Origin: an uncultured Gammaproteobacteria bacterium
Lineage (GTDB): Bacteria; Pseudomonadota; Gammaproteobacteria; DRJJ01
Length of the DNA: 56,803 nucleotides
NCBI GenBank assembly: GCA_947258795.1
Contig: CAMYJU010000014.1
Location: 988 to 57,790 of the forward strand
Direction of reading: 5' to 3'
Under the pieces are notes generated by a model. That model had not been told where the DNA came from. It did not search any database and worked only from the letters and a program-made list of their open reading frames with translations. The position numbers were made by a program, and so were the translations under genes. Of this stretch, positions 16,409-25,947 are shown in pieces. Every line of letters starts with the position of its first letter. Position 1 is the first letter of the stretch.

Positions 16409-17008
16409 ATGAGCACGACCGTCGCAAAACATGAGGAAAGTGATACCGCCAGCCAGATTCTGGATGCGGCCGAACAGCGCTTCAGAACCTATGGTTATAA
16501 CAAGACGACCATGGCGGAAATCGCAAACGATGTCTGCATGTCGACCGCGAACCTGTATCGCTACTTCACCAATAAGCTGGAAATTGCCGCCGACTGTGCC
16601 CAACGCTGTCTGGGTAAGCGCGCCGAGCAACTCAGGGCAATCGTCAACCTGGACAATATCAGCGCCGCGGACAAGCTCGAACAGTACTTTCTGACAATCG
16701 CCCGCTACACCTACCAGGAAACTCATGATAACTATAAAATCAATGAGTTAGTAGGACAAATTATTGCAGAACGTAAGGATATCGTACGCTTGAAAAACAA
16801 ACGGGAACAGGCCTATATCGCCGAGATTCTGGCTCAGGGCAACATTTCCGGGGAATTCAATATCAGCGATGTGATTGATACGGCAGAAGTCATCCATGCC
16901 AGTCTGGCACTATACCAGACGCCGTTATTCATGAGTTTGTATGAGCTCGAGACCCTGGAAAGTCTGGCGGCACGCACTGCCCGGCTTATCATTAACGGAC
17001 TGAAGTAA
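16409..17008 (+). CDS. TetR/AcrR family transcriptional regulator
   Basis: A 199-residue regulator when read from the ATG at 16409. The open frame extends to an ATG at 16355, but that would place the palindrome at 16363-16384 inside the gene, and 199 residues is the usual family size. The helix-turn-helix is at about residues 33-52 (TTMAEIANDV...STANLYRYFTNK). The C-terminal ligand domain is generic, so the effector cannot be predicted. It precedes, on the same strand, a permease operon whose promoter carries a copy of the same palindrome, so it probably controls that operon and itself. Confidence 0.88.
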   Translation: MSTTVAKHEESDTASQILDAAEQRFRTYGYNKTTMAEIANDVCMSTANLYRYFTNKLEIAADCAQRCLGKRAEQLRAIVNLDNISAADKLEQYFLTIARYTYQETHDNYKINELVGQIIAERKDIVRLKNKREQAYIAEILAQGNISGEFNISDVIDTAEVIHASLALYQTPLFMSLYELETLESLAARTARLIINGLK

Positions 17009-17023
17009 TCAACGAAACAGTTA

Positions 17024-17076
17024 TGGTCAATGACTAAATTACTCACTATAAATGTGAATATTTAATAAATTATTCA
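17024..17076 (+). promoter_or_regulatory. Promoter of the RND operon with overlapping TetR-type operator
   Basis: TGGTCA (17024-17029) and TATAAA (17047-17052) are separated by 17 bases, a plausible sigma-70 promoter. Immediately downstream, over the expected transcription start, lies TGAATATT-six bases-ATTATTCA (17055-17076), the same 22-bp layout as the tetR palindrome with one mismatch in the right arm. The ATG of the permease is 32 bp further on, with AGGAGGG as ribosome binding site. A repressor bound here would block transcription. Confidence 0.6.
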
Positions 17077-17107
17077 GAAGTTACAACTTGCCAGGAGGGC
17101 AACCAGA

Positions 17108-19453
17108 ATGCACAGACTAGAACAGGCATACAGCCGCTGGGTGATGAACCATCGCCTGCTGATTATCGTCAGCACCCTGGTCCTGGTGGCACTGGTTGCC
17201 AGGGGCATGGGTAACCTGGAGTTCACCAACAACTACCGTGTATTTTTCAGCCAGGATAACCCGGAGTTACTGGCATTCGAGGCGCTGGAGAAGACCTATA
17301 GCAAGAACGATAATGTCCTGTTTGTGATCACGCCGAAGGACGGTAAGGTGTTCACACGTGAGATCCTTACCGTCATCAAGGACCTGACTGACAAGGCCTG
17401 GCAGATACCCTATTCCACCCGGGTTGACTCGATTACCAATTACCAGCACACCGAGGCCATGCTCGAGGACGACCTGAAGGTCGGCGACCTGGTCGAGGAC
17501 CCGGCCAGTCTGACACAGGCCGATCTCGACAAGATCAGGCGGGTCGCACTGAATGAACCCCTGCTGAAACACCGCCTGATTTCGCCTGATGGTAAAACCA
17601 CCGGTGTCAACATCACGATACACCTGCCTGGCAAGAATCTGGCCACCGAAAACCCGGAGGTGGTTGCGTTTGCGCGAGACCTGGCCGCACAGGTTCGTGA
17701 AGCCAATCCGGACATGGAAGTTCGCCTGACCGGCATGATCATGATGAATGCTGCGTTCAACGAGGCCTCGATGAACGATATGCAGTCATTGATCCCGCTA
17801 AGCTATATCGTCATGTTTGTGTTTCTGGGCTTTCTGCTGCGCAGTATTACACCGACTATCAGCACCTTCCTGGTCATTACTTTATCCATCATCACAGCCC
17901 TGGGTATCAGTGGTTATATCGGTTTCCCGGTGACCCCACCATTGGTGTCTGCGCCAACCATCATCCTGACCGTGGCGATCGCCAACTCGGTACATATCCT
18001 GGTCACCTTCCTGCATGAAATGCGACGCGGTGTAGCCAAGCTGGACGCGATGAGTGAGAGCCTGCGCATCAATCTGCAACCGGTATTCCTGGCCAGCGTG
18101 ACCACCGCGATTGGCTTCCTGAGCATGAATTTCTCGGAGGTACCACCCTTCCAGCATCTCGGCAACACCGTTGCATTCGGTGTGCTGGCATCTTTCGTCT
18201 ACAGCACAACCTTTCTGCCCGCCGTCATTTCCTATCTGCCGGTACGCGTCAAGGTGCAGGAGCAGGATGACTACCATATGATGGCCAGGCTGGGTAATTT
18301 TGTGGTCGCCAAACGCCATTTTCTGTTATGGGGGATGGTTGTGGTTGTCGCCACCCTGGTTTCCTTCCTGCCCCGTAATGAACTGAACGATGTGTTCGTC
18401 GAGTATTTCAACGAGAACGTGGAATTCAGGCGCGATGTCGATTATGCATCCGAACATCTGAGCAGCACCTATGTAATCGAATACTCCCTCAAATCCGGCG
18501 AGTCAGGCGGGATCAGCAAACCTGACTTTATGGCCGAGGTTGAGGCGTTCAGCAACTGGTACCGGCAGCAGCCAGAGGTCGAACACGTCAACACGCTGTC
18601 CGATACCATGAAACGCCTGAATAAAAACATGCACAATGACGATCCCTCCTATTACAAGGTGCCGGAGGAACGCGACCTGTCTGCACAGTATCTGTTGCTG
18701 TATGAAATGAGTCTGCCCTATGGCCTGGACCTGAATAACCAGATCGATATCGAGAAATCCTCTACCCGCATGCTGGTGACAACCGAAATACTGTCAAGCA
18801 ATCATATTATCGATCTCGGCCAGCGCGCCGATGCCTGGCTGAAGGCCAATGCGCCCAATATCGTCGAAGGCATGGGCTCAGGAACCACGATGATGTTTGC
18901 GAATATCGGCAAGCGCAATATCATCAGCATGCTCGGCGGCACCACGCTGGCGCTGGTGACGATTTCGTTCATCCTGGTGCTGGCGTTCCGCTCGATCAAG
19001 ATGGGTATGATCAGCATGGTCCCGAACCTGGTACCGGCCGCGATGGGCTTTGGCCTTTGGGGCATCCTCGTTGGTGAGGTGGGCCTGGGACTGTCTGTCG
19101 TTAGTGGTATGACGCTCGGTATCGTGGTTGATGACACGGTCCATTTCCTGAGCAAATACCTGCGCGCCAGGCGCGAAGGCAAGCACGCACCGAGTGAAGC
19201 GGTCAAGTATGCGTTCAACACCGTAGGCCGTGCACTACTGATCACCTCGATCGTGCTGGTTGCCGGGTTTATGGTCCTGGCCCTGTCGGATTTCAAGATG
19301 AATTCCGGCATGGGAATACTGACCTCCATCATTATCTCACTGGCACTGATTGCCGACTTCTTGTTACTACCGTCATTACTGATGAAAATCGAGGAAAAAC
19401 GAAATGAAGATATGGACACCGTTACTGGCCAGTCTGACCCTGCTTCCGCTTGA
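17108..19453 (+). CDS. RND superfamily (MMPL type) permease
   Basis: A 781-residue inner-membrane protein with the two-fold RND layout: a transmembrane helix near residues 17-36, a periplasmic loop to about 225, five helices with the MMPL/sterol-sensing-like core (for example LSYIVMFVFLGFLLRS), then a second helix, loop and helix bundle repeating the pattern. ALGISGYIGFPVTPP and the GIVVDDTVHFLSKYLRARREG stretch resemble hydrophobe exporters such as HpnN and MmpL rather than tripartite drug pumps. Substrate is unknown, likely a lipid or other hydrophobic molecule. The last 50 bp overlap the next gene, which encodes a LolA-like protein. Confidence 0.87.
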   Translation: MHRLEQAYSRWVMNHRLLIIVSTLVLVALVARGMGNLEFTNNYRVFFSQDNPELLAFEALEKTYSKNDNVLFVITPKDGKVFTREILTVIKDLTDKAWQIPYSTRVDSITNYQHTEAMLEDDLKVGDLVEDPASLTQADLDKIRRVALNEPLLKHRLISPDGKTTGVNITIHLPGKNLATENPEVVAFARDLAAQVREANPDMEVRLTGMIMMNAAFNEASMNDMQSLIPLSYIVMFVFLGFLLRSITPTISTFLVITLSIITALGISGYIGFPVTPPLVSAPTIILTVAIANSVHILVTFLHEMRRGVAKLDAMSESLRINLQPVFLASVTTAIGFLSMNFSEVPPFQHLGNTVAFGVLASFVYSTTFLPAVISYLPVRVKVQEQDDYHMMARLGNFVVAKRHFLLWGMVVVVATLVSFLPRNELNDVFVEYFNENVEFRRDVDYASEHLSSTYVIEYSLKSGESGGISKPDFMAEVEAFSNWYRQQPEVEHVNTLSDTMKRLNKNMHNDDPSYYKVPEERDLSAQYLLLYEMSLPYGLDLNNQIDIEKSSTRMLVTTEILSSNHIIDLGQRADAWLKANAPNIVEGMGSGTTMMFANIGKRNIISMLGGTTLALVTISFILVLAFRSIKMGMISMVPNLVPAAMGFGLWGILVGEVGLGLSVVSGMTLGIVVDDTVHFLSKYLRARREGKHAPSEAVKYAFNTVGRALLITSIVLVAGFMVLALSDFKMNSGMGILTSIIISLALIADFLLLPSLLMKIEEKRNEDMDTVTGQSDPASA

Positions 19454-20186
19454 GTTGCCTGCACAGACACCTGAAGAGAAAGGCCTGGCCATCGCCATGG
19501 AGGCCGACAAGCGCGATACCGGCTGGGGCGACATCAAGACCGAACTGTTCATGGTCCTGCGTAATCGTCAGGGCCAGGAAAGCAAACGCAGGATGCGCAG
19601 CAAAATTCTAGAGGTGGATGGCGATGGCGACAAGAGCCTGATCGTTTTCGATCACCCGCGTGATATCAAGAACACTGCATTCCTGAGCTACACCCATGCA
19701 CTGAAGGCAGATGACCAGTGGCTGTACCTGCCCGCCCTGAAACGGGTAAAACGCATATCATCAAACAACAAGTCCGGACCATTCATGGGTAGTGAGTTCG
19801 CCTATGAAGACATCTCTTCACAGGAAGTCGAGAAATACACCTATAAATTTATAAAAGACGACAAAGTTAATGGGCGCGATGCATTCGTCATCGAGCGCTA
19901 CCCGGTTTACAAACATTCTGGATACACACGTACTGTAGTATGGGTAGACAAGGAAATGTATCAGGCATTGAAAACTGTATTCTATGACCGCAAAGACAGC
20001 CTGTTGAAAGAACTGGTACTCAATGATTACAAGCAGTACCTGGGAAAATACTGGCGCCCCTCAAAAATGACTATGGTCAACAAACAGAATGGCAAGAGCA
20101 CTGACCTTGAATACAAGGGCTATGAGTTCAACACCGGGTTGAAGGATAGCGATTTCAATCGCAATACCCTGAAGCGTACCCGCTAA
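19404..20186 (+). CDS. Outer membrane lipoprotein-sorting (LolA-like) periplasmic protein
   Basis: A 260-residue protein with a signal peptide of about 21 residues (ending LPAQ) and the features of the COG2834-type LolA-like family: MVLRNRQGQESKRRMRSK, LIVFDHPRDIKNTAFL, DDQWLYLPALKRVKRIS and GPFMGSEFAYEDI. LolA-like folds carry acyl chains in a hydrophobic half-barrel across the periplasm. Members of this family are commonly encoded next to MMPL-type RND permeases, as here. The start lies inside the permease gene (50-bp overlap). It presumably accepts cargo from the permease and delivers it towards the outer membrane. Confidence 0.85.
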   Translation: MKIWTPLLASLTLLPLELPAQTPEEKGLAIAMEADKRDTGWGDIKTELFMVLRNRQGQESKRRMRSKILEVDGDGDKSLIVFDHPRDIKNTAFLSYTHALKADDQWLYLPALKRVKRISSNNKSGPFMGSEFAYEDISSQEVEKYTYKFIKDDKVNGRDAFVIERYPVYKHSGYTRTVVWVDKEMYQALKTVFYDRKDSLLKELVLNDYKQYLGKYWRPSKMTMVNKQNGKSTDLEYKGYEFNTGLKDSDFNRNTLKRTR

Positions 20187-20188
20187 CC

Positions 20189-21400
20189 TTGAAGATTGCT
20201 TGCAACAAGGCGCTTTGGAGCCAGCTGCTGTTGCTTTCCATACTGACGGCACACAACGCCGTTATGGCAGGTGAATGGAGCGGCTACCTGGGAGCCGAGG
20301 CCCGTATCTTTCTGGATGACCCTACGGATCCCCGTCAACAAGGCAACACGCTGTCATTTGTCGCTCAGCCGGAGTATTACACCGAATGGGATGATGGCAA
20401 TCAAAGCCTGTTATTCATCCCGTTTGCGAGGATAGATCAGCATGATACCGAACGCAGTCATGCCGATATCCGTGAACTGGTCTGGCTCAAGGCAGCTGAC
20501 ACCTGGGAAGTGCATATTGGCATCGGTAAGGTTTACTGGGGCGTGACTGAATCACAACACCTGGTCGATATTATCAATCAGACCGACCTGGTCGAAAGTC
20601 CGGATGGCGAGGAAAAACTCGGTCAACCCATGATCAACCTGAGCCTGATTCGCGACCTTGGCATCTTTGATCTGTTTGTGCTGCCCGGTTTCAGGGAACG
20701 GACCTTTCCGGGCATCAAGGGCAGGCTGCGATCCGTACCGCGAATCGACGCAGATGACGCCCTGTATGAATCTTCAAGAAAAAATCGCCATGTCGACTGG
20801 GCATTACGATGGAGTCATACCCTGGGTGACTGGGATATCGGCCTGTCCTGGTTCGATGGGACCTCGCGTGAACCACGCTTTATACCGACGATCAAGCCGG
20901 ATGGTGAATCCGTACTCGTTCCTTTTTATGACCAGATACAGCAGGCAGGACTGGACATACAGGCCACAAAGGAAGGCTGGCTATGGAAACTGGAAGCCAT
21001 TAACCGGCGAGGCATGGGGGAAACCTACAACGCCCTGACGGGCGGTTTCGAATATACAGTCGTTGGCATAGCCAGTACCCAGGCTGACCTCGGCCTGATC
21101 TCGGAATACCTGTACGATGATCGTGATGAACAGGCCCTGAGCCTGTTTCAGAACGATCTGATGCTGGGAACCCGATTGACGCTCAACGACGAACAGTCGA
21201 CCGAGTTTCTGCTGGGCCTGATCACCGATCTGGATGACAGCAGTGAACGATCCTGGTTTATTGAAGCCAGCCGCCGACTTGGAGACAGATGGAAACTGAA
21301 TATCGAGGCGAGAGTACTCTCACTCCAGGACCCGCTCAACCCATTCCACGCGCTTGCGAAAGATGACTTTATCCAGCTGGAGTTGCTAAGGTATTTTTAA
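20189..21400 (+). CDS. Predicted outer-membrane beta-barrel protein
   Basis: A 403-residue protein with a signal peptide (about 1-27, ending AVMA before GEWSGYLG). The rest shows alternating aromatic/polar strand patterns, for example WEVHIGIGKVYWGV and WDIGLSWFDGTS, and it ends in LELLRYF, with the terminal phenylalanine typical of barrel-assembly signals. The start is a TTG at 20189, 2 bp after the LolA-like stop; no ATG upstream of the signal peptide is available. As third gene of the operon it is a candidate outer-membrane partner of the permease. No specific porin family was recognised. Confidence 0.75.
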   Translation: MKIACNKALWSQLLLLSILTAHNAVMAGEWSGYLGAEARIFLDDPTDPRQQGNTLSFVAQPEYYTEWDDGNQSLLFIPFARIDQHDTERSHADIRELVWLKAADTWEVHIGIGKVYWGVTESQHLVDIINQTDLVESPDGEEKLGQPMINLSLIRDLGIFDLFVLPGFRERTFPGIKGRLRSVPRIDADDALYESSRKNRHVDWALRWSHTLGDWDIGLSWFDGTSREPRFIPTIKPDGESVLVPFYDQIQQAGLDIQATKEGWLWKLEAINRRGMGETYNALTGGFEYTVVGIASTQADLGLISEYLYDDRDEQALSLFQNDLMLGTRLTLNDEQSTEFLLGLITDLDDSSERSWFIEASRRLGDRWKLNIEARVLSLQDPLNPFHALAKDDFIQLELLRYF

Positions 21401-21427
21401 CCGGTGATGAATAATAGCGGCATCTGG

Positions 21428-23200
21428 CTAGTCACCGATATACTCTTCCTCATCATCTTCCTGATCCACCTGGTTGTCCGTATCAGTCCGGGATGCGGGT
21501 TTGCTTGCTGCTGTATCTGCTACGGCCGATCGATATTCAGACTCATACATACCGATATCAGGCGCAAAACCGTTATATGCCAGGCTCAGACCCTGGTTTT
21601 GCGCCCATGACAGTGCCTGATCAACCGTCAGGGTATTCTTTTCATAGTCTATGGAAACAATCCTGGCGGTCTGCTCCTGCCCCTGAAACTGAATAACATC
21701 GCCCTTTTCCCCGGGAATACCGTAACCGTCATAGAAGTAGCTGACATCCTTTACTCTGATCACGGTGCCTTGCCCGGCATCTGTTGTTTGTGTCAAAAAC
21801 GCACCCTTATCGATCAGCGGACTGTCAGCTGCCAGGTGGAAATCGCGCTGTATTGCATTGACAAAGCCAGGGGCCTTCTCGACCGTGTTTTTGATCAGTT
21901 CCGGATATTCCGACTCCCACCATTCAATTTCAGGCTGGGCACCAAATTTGAATCCGGGTTCACGCCCGCCATAGGTCAGCAACCAGGACTCGCCCACCTC
22001 GTTACCATAAATAGCATTATTCAGCAGCTGGAATCCGTCCAGGCGCGCGGTCTTGATCTGCACCGGTTGCCCATCAACCCTGAACACCCACCATCTTGAA
22101 CGCCGGTCATTCGCAACGAAGACATTTTTGGCGAACACATTGTTAATAAAACGGTTGTCCTTCAGGACCTGGCCGGGGGCGATATTGATACCGGCAAATT
22201 TCGTCGCATAAAACACATTATGATAAGTGCGATTACCGGTATTGTTACGGGCCTCATGACCGTAAATGGCAAAACGAATACCCGGCCCGGTCAGGTCATG
22301 AAATTGGTTATGCCTGATAATGCCGTTCTGGCCCGCATATTGTATGCCTGAAAAGGGTGAGGCATTGCCGCTGGATGGTACAAATGCGAAATCATTGCCT
22401 TCAATCAAGTTGTGTTTGGTGGCATTGTATCTTTTAAATCCGGCAACCTTGTGACAATCATAGACTTCCCCGATCTTCTGCCTTTCATTATGGAAGTAGT
22501 TATTCCTGATTACATTAAAATTACCGCAACGTATATCCCATAGTGCATGTCTGGCATAACGAAAAGTATTGTTCTCAACCACATTGTAATCAGAACCGAC
22601 TATCGACATGGCGTCACTGGCATTACCCTGTATCGTATTTCCGGCTACCCGGTTATAACTGGCGTTTCTGAAGAAGATTCCGGTCTTGGAACCACCCCCT
22701 CCATTGGTCGCCTTGCGAAAGGTATTATTACGAATGATGTTATATCTGGCATCCACCAGGTACAGCCAACGGTCGACGTCGTTTACTTCCAGACCTTCTA
22801 TGACGATATACTCCCGGTTGGACAAATCGATCGCGGGACGATGTGGCCCTGTAATAACGACCTTTTCCTTGTCATAATTTCTGTAGGTAATATATTTCCC
22901 TTTTTTACCGGAGGTCTGTGGCGCCAGCTGCTCATGGTAGGTGCCGGCACGGATGAAAACCGTTTCTGCCGGTTTGATGATCGCCGCTACCGTGGAGAAA
23001 CGGCTATAAGCAACGGCATTGCCTTGACTACATTCCCGTTTGACCGGGTCGTATTTGTTACAGACTTCGGCTCCGATATTCTGGTCTACATAATATTCAG
23101 AACTGGCGATAGCAAGTGGGGTATACAGCAGAGCTGCAGCCAGCGACATACCGGTTGCATATCGATAACACCTGCTTAACAATCTTTCCGACTGCTTCAT
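21428..23200 (-). CDS. Secreted right-handed parallel beta-helix protein
   Basis: A 590-residue protein with a signal peptide (about 1-32, ending LAIAS). The core (about 95-420) consists of coils with recurring asparagine ladders, such as NIIRNNTF, NRVAGNTIQGN, NVVENNTF and NVIRNNYF, typical of pectate-lyase-like folds (NosD/Pectate_lyase_3 type repeats). The start FRAGTYHEQLAPQ-like segment (VFIRAGTYHEQL) is the usual first coil. The C-terminus carries an acidic tail (QEDDEEEYIGD). Such proteins bind or cleave polysaccharide; catalytic residues cannot be assigned. It follows the SpoIIE-type phosphatase gene by 28 bp on the same strand. Confidence 0.8.
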   Translation of the reverse strand: MKQSERLLSRCYRYATGMSLAAALLYTPLAIASSEYYVDQNIGAEVCNKYDPVKRECSQGNAVAYSRFSTVAAIIKPAETVFIRAGTYHEQLAPQTSGKKGKYITYRNYDKEKVVITGPHRPAIDLSNREYIVIEGLEVNDVDRWLYLVDARYNIIRNNTFRKATNGGGGSKTGIFFRNASYNRVAGNTIQGNASDAMSIVGSDYNVVENNTFRYARHALWDIRCGNFNVIRNNYFHNERQKIGEVYDCHKVAGFKRYNATKHNLIEGNDFAFVPSSGNASPFSGIQYAGQNGIIRHNQFHDLTGPGIRFAIYGHEARNNTGNRTYHNVFYATKFAGINIAPGQVLKDNRFINNVFAKNVFVANDRRSRWWVFRVDGQPVQIKTARLDGFQLLNNAIYGNEVGESWLLTYGGREPGFKFGAQPEIEWWESEYPELIKNTVEKAPGFVNAIQRDFHLAADSPLIDKGAFLTQTTDAGQGTVIRVKDVSYFYDGYGIPGEKGDVIQFQGQEQTARIVSIDYEKNTLTVDQALSWAQNQGLSLAYNGFAPDIGMYESEYRSAVADTAASKPASRTDTDNQVDQEDDEEEYIGD

Positions 23201-23228
23201 AACGATTCCCTCCCTACTGGCGCTGCTT

Positions 23229-24632
23229 TCAGGGTTTTTTCCTGCATACGCAAAAAAAACTCATATCATCACGCATGCTTTTCTCTCCTATATGGGCACC
23301 CAGCGCATCCAGAATATGCTGTTTCAACTCACGTGGTGACTTGCCACAATAGTCACACAGTATCTGGTCCAGCACCGGCTTGAATTGCGTACCATCCATG
23401 CCATTTGCCTCACTCAGACCATCGGTATAGGCAAACAGTGACGAACCCGGTTCAAATGGCATGGAATGCATCTGGAACTGGTAATTTTCGATCACGCCCA
23501 GTACCGGGTCTGCCTGGCTAAGTTCGATTACATTGCCTGTAGCGGTTTCACATAACAGCGGCGGATTATGTCCGCAATTCACATAATGCAACTCGTTTTG
23601 AGGCTTGTCCAGATACATCGCAATCAGGGTCACAAAGCGCCCTCGCGCACTGGCATGAAACACCGCCTGGTTCAGCACGCGCATCATGTCACGCAGATCC
23701 CTGCCTTCCTGCACCATCAGACTGATAATAGACTGCAAATTGGCCATCATCATCGCCGCAGCATAGCCTTTGCCCGAGACATCGGCCATAAACGCATACT
23801 GACTACCATCCGGTGCGGCTATCATATCGAAATAGTCGCCACCCACCTTGTTTGCCGGCCGGTAGAAGGAGGTCATTTCAAAATACTCATTACCAACCAA
23901 TTGTTCAGGTATCAGCCTGCTCTGTATCTCGGCGGCCAGCATCATGTCTTCTTCCATATGCTGAATGTGAACCTCCTGCCTGGCCTGCTCTACCGCCCTA
24001 TTCAACAGGCGGCGCGCCTGCATCGCGATCAGCATGGATGCGGCCCCCATCGCGATAAAGATCAGCGAGCGCATCAGGATCGCAGGCCAGCCGGTATTGT
24101 AAATAACATAGTCCTCAGGCTTGACCAGATCCTGCAACCAGAATGCATAGACACCAACGTATTGTCCTGCTGCAAATCCTGCCGCAATGATCGCGACCTT
24201 GGGATTGAAGGTCAGGCTGCTGACACCGATAATCAGCAGATAGAAAAACGGAGCCGCTGAAGTCAATGCAAACGTCACGCCAACGAGGTTGGAACTGACC
24301 AGTAAAAACAGGGTGACCGTTGAAACCTGTATAATGACATTTACGTATTTGACGAAGTGATGATAATGACCAAACCTGATTACCATCACCAGTAAAGCGA
24401 GCCATAATCCCAGGAACAGGCTCAAACCGATGACTGCGTAACGAAAAGCCAGACTCAGGTCCTGTAACTGCGTATGAAAAATAATATTGATAAATATCAG
24501 CGTTACGATCAGCAAGGCACTGATAATACGCTGTGAACGCATTTCAACACGCTGGATAGCTGATTCAAAGGTTTCAAGCTGGTCGTTACTTATTGGCACG
24601 CTTATCCTCTGCGGCGTTAAAACTGTCGTCAA
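23229..24632 (-). CDS. Membrane-bound SpoIIE/RsbU-type serine phosphatase
   Basis: A 467-residue protein. Six or so transmembrane helices occupy residues 38-205. A short coiled coil (about 207-240, with EEDMMLAAEIQSRLIP, the usual entry of RsbU-type domains) leads into a PPM/SpoIIE phosphatase domain. Metal-binding aspartates are Asp266 in GGDYFDM, Asp284 in MADVSGKG and the C-terminal RDDMSFF. These enzymes dephosphorylate anti-anti-sigma (STAS) proteins, but no STAS or anti-sigma gene lies nearby, so its partner is elsewhere. The start overlaps the MFS gene by 47 bp; a GTG at 24599 would shorten the overlap. Confidence 0.87.
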   Translation of the reverse strand: MTTVLTPQRISVPISNDQLETFESAIQRVEMRSQRIISALLIVTLIFINIIFHTQLQDLSLAFRYAVIGLSLFLGLWLALLVMVIRFGHYHHFVKYVNVIIQVSTVTLFLLVSSNLVGVTFALTSAAPFFYLLIIGVSSLTFNPKVAIIAAGFAAGQYVGVYAFWLQDLVKPEDYVIYNTGWPAILMRSLIFIAMGAASMLIAMQARRLLNRAVEQARQEVHIQHMEEDMMLAAEIQSRLIPEQLVGNEYFEMTSFYRPANKVGGDYFDMIAAPDGSQYAFMADVSGKGYAAAMMMANLQSIISLMVQEGRDLRDMMRVLNQAVFHASARGRFVTLIAMYLDKPQNELHYVNCGHNPPLLCETATGNVIELSQADPVLGVIENYQFQMHSMPFEPGSSLFAYTDGLSEANGMDGTQFKPVLDQILCDYCGKSPRELKQHILDALGAHIGEKSMRDDMSFFCVCRKKP

Positions 24633-25836
24633 CCGGGTTTGTTACAGCATTTCGATATACACGGGCAAACCAGATTGCCGTAGTCATCATAGCAAGGCCA
24701 AATAAAATGGTCACCTGCGCTGGCTGCAACCAGTCTGCCAGCAGACCGGACAACAGACTCCCCAGTGGCATCAAGCCAATAAACACCATGCTGAACAAAC
24801 CCATGATGCGTCCACGTATCGAATCCGGAATACTGTGCTGGATAGCGATATTACTGCTGGCAACCTGTGTGGATTGACAGAAGCCGATAACAAACAATAC
24901 CGCCATACCAATTACTAATTGCTCCATTTGCGAGAACACGACCAGACTGCCACCCATGATTATTGCCGGCAGGATTATCATGCGACCATGGTCTTTACGT
25001 CCGGAGCGCATGGCCAGCCGTATCGCACCCGCCAGCGCCCCTGCACCCAGTGAACCCAGTAACAGGCCCAGGGTCCTGGAGTCGCCCTGATAGGTAGTGG
25101 ACGCAAACACCGGCATTAACACCGTTACGGTAGCGAGCACAACGCTGGTTACCGCTACCAGTATTAACAGATCGCGTATGGTGCGATGACGACGGGCGTA
25201 GGTCAGTGCATAACCGATACGCCCCGGAATTCCGTCATCACTGACTGCTTCTGGCTGGTAATTTCCGCTCATCAGCAGGAAACCAGACAGTACAACCAGG
25301 TAGGTGACCGCGTTCAGCACAAACACCCAACCTTCGCCGGTCAGCGCGACCAGCCATCCAGCCAGCGCCGGGCCAACAAAGCGCGCCACGTTGAATGCGC
25401 TGGAATTCAGTGCAATCGCGTTGGCCAGGTGTTCACGCGGTACACTGTGTGCAATAAAGGCGTGCCGGGCCGGGATTTCCAATGCGTGAATCACACCCAG
25501 CACCAGCGCCAGCACAATGATGTGCCAGACCTGGATCTGCCCACTCAGTGTCAGCACTGCCAGGATAATCGCTTGCAGGGCGGCCAGGCTGTGCGCAGTG
25601 ATCAACAGCTTGCGCCGATCTATCCGGTCAGCCAGGGCCCCGCCGGCCAGGGTCAGGATCAACACCGGAAACAATGCACAGAAGGCAACAATACCCAGCA
25701 TGGTACTGGATTCGGTCAGACGATAGACCAGCCAGGACTGGGCCACTGTCTGCATCCAGGTGCCATTCAGAGAAACCAGCTGACTCAGATAGTAAAGCCT
25801 GTAATCCCGATTGCGTAGTGAGGAAAATAGTATCAA
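24586..25836 (-). CDS. MFS transporter (DHA3/EntS-like)
   Basis: A 416-residue protein with about 12 transmembrane helices and the N-terminal signature FSSLRNRDYRLYYLSQLVSLNGTWMQ found in EntS-like exporters. The loop 2-3 motif reads GGALADRIDRRKLL. The family exports siderophores, macrolides and other small molecules; the substrate here is unknown. It is first in a unit with the phosphatase and beta-helix genes, overlapping the phosphatase by 47 bp. It is divergent from the ThiL-like gene. Confidence 0.87.
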   Translation of the reverse strand: MILFSSLRNRDYRLYYLSQLVSLNGTWMQTVAQSWLVYRLTESSTMLGIVAFCALFPVLILTLAGGALADRIDRRKLLITAHSLAALQAIILAVLTLSGQIQVWHIIVLALVLGVIHALEIPARHAFIAHSVPREHLANAIALNSSAFNVARFVGPALAGWLVALTGEGWVFVLNAVTYLVVLSGFLLMSGNYQPEAVSDDGIPGRIGYALTYARRHRTIRDLLILVAVTSVVLATVTVLMPVFASTTYQGDSRTLGLLLGSLGAGALAGAIRLAMRSGRKDHGRMIILPAIIMGGSLVVFSQMEQLVIGMAVLFVIGFCQSTQVASSNIAIQHSIPDSIRGRIMGLFSMVFIGLMPLGSLLSGLLADWLQPAQVTILFGLAMMTTAIWFARVYRNAVTNPVDDSFNAAEDKRANK

Positions 25837-25947
25837 AAAGTCATTCCGTACAAATACGCGTAACCGTACACGCGTGTTAAACTGTATCGGTGTCCCGCAG
25901 TCTTGTTATTACTTCCGCTAACTGGTCATTATACCTGCAATACCGTC

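Noticed and set aside
18802-19470. 222-codon frame antisense to the permease gene
   Set aside because: It overlaps well-supported plus-strand genes completely and shows no domain or ribosome binding site.
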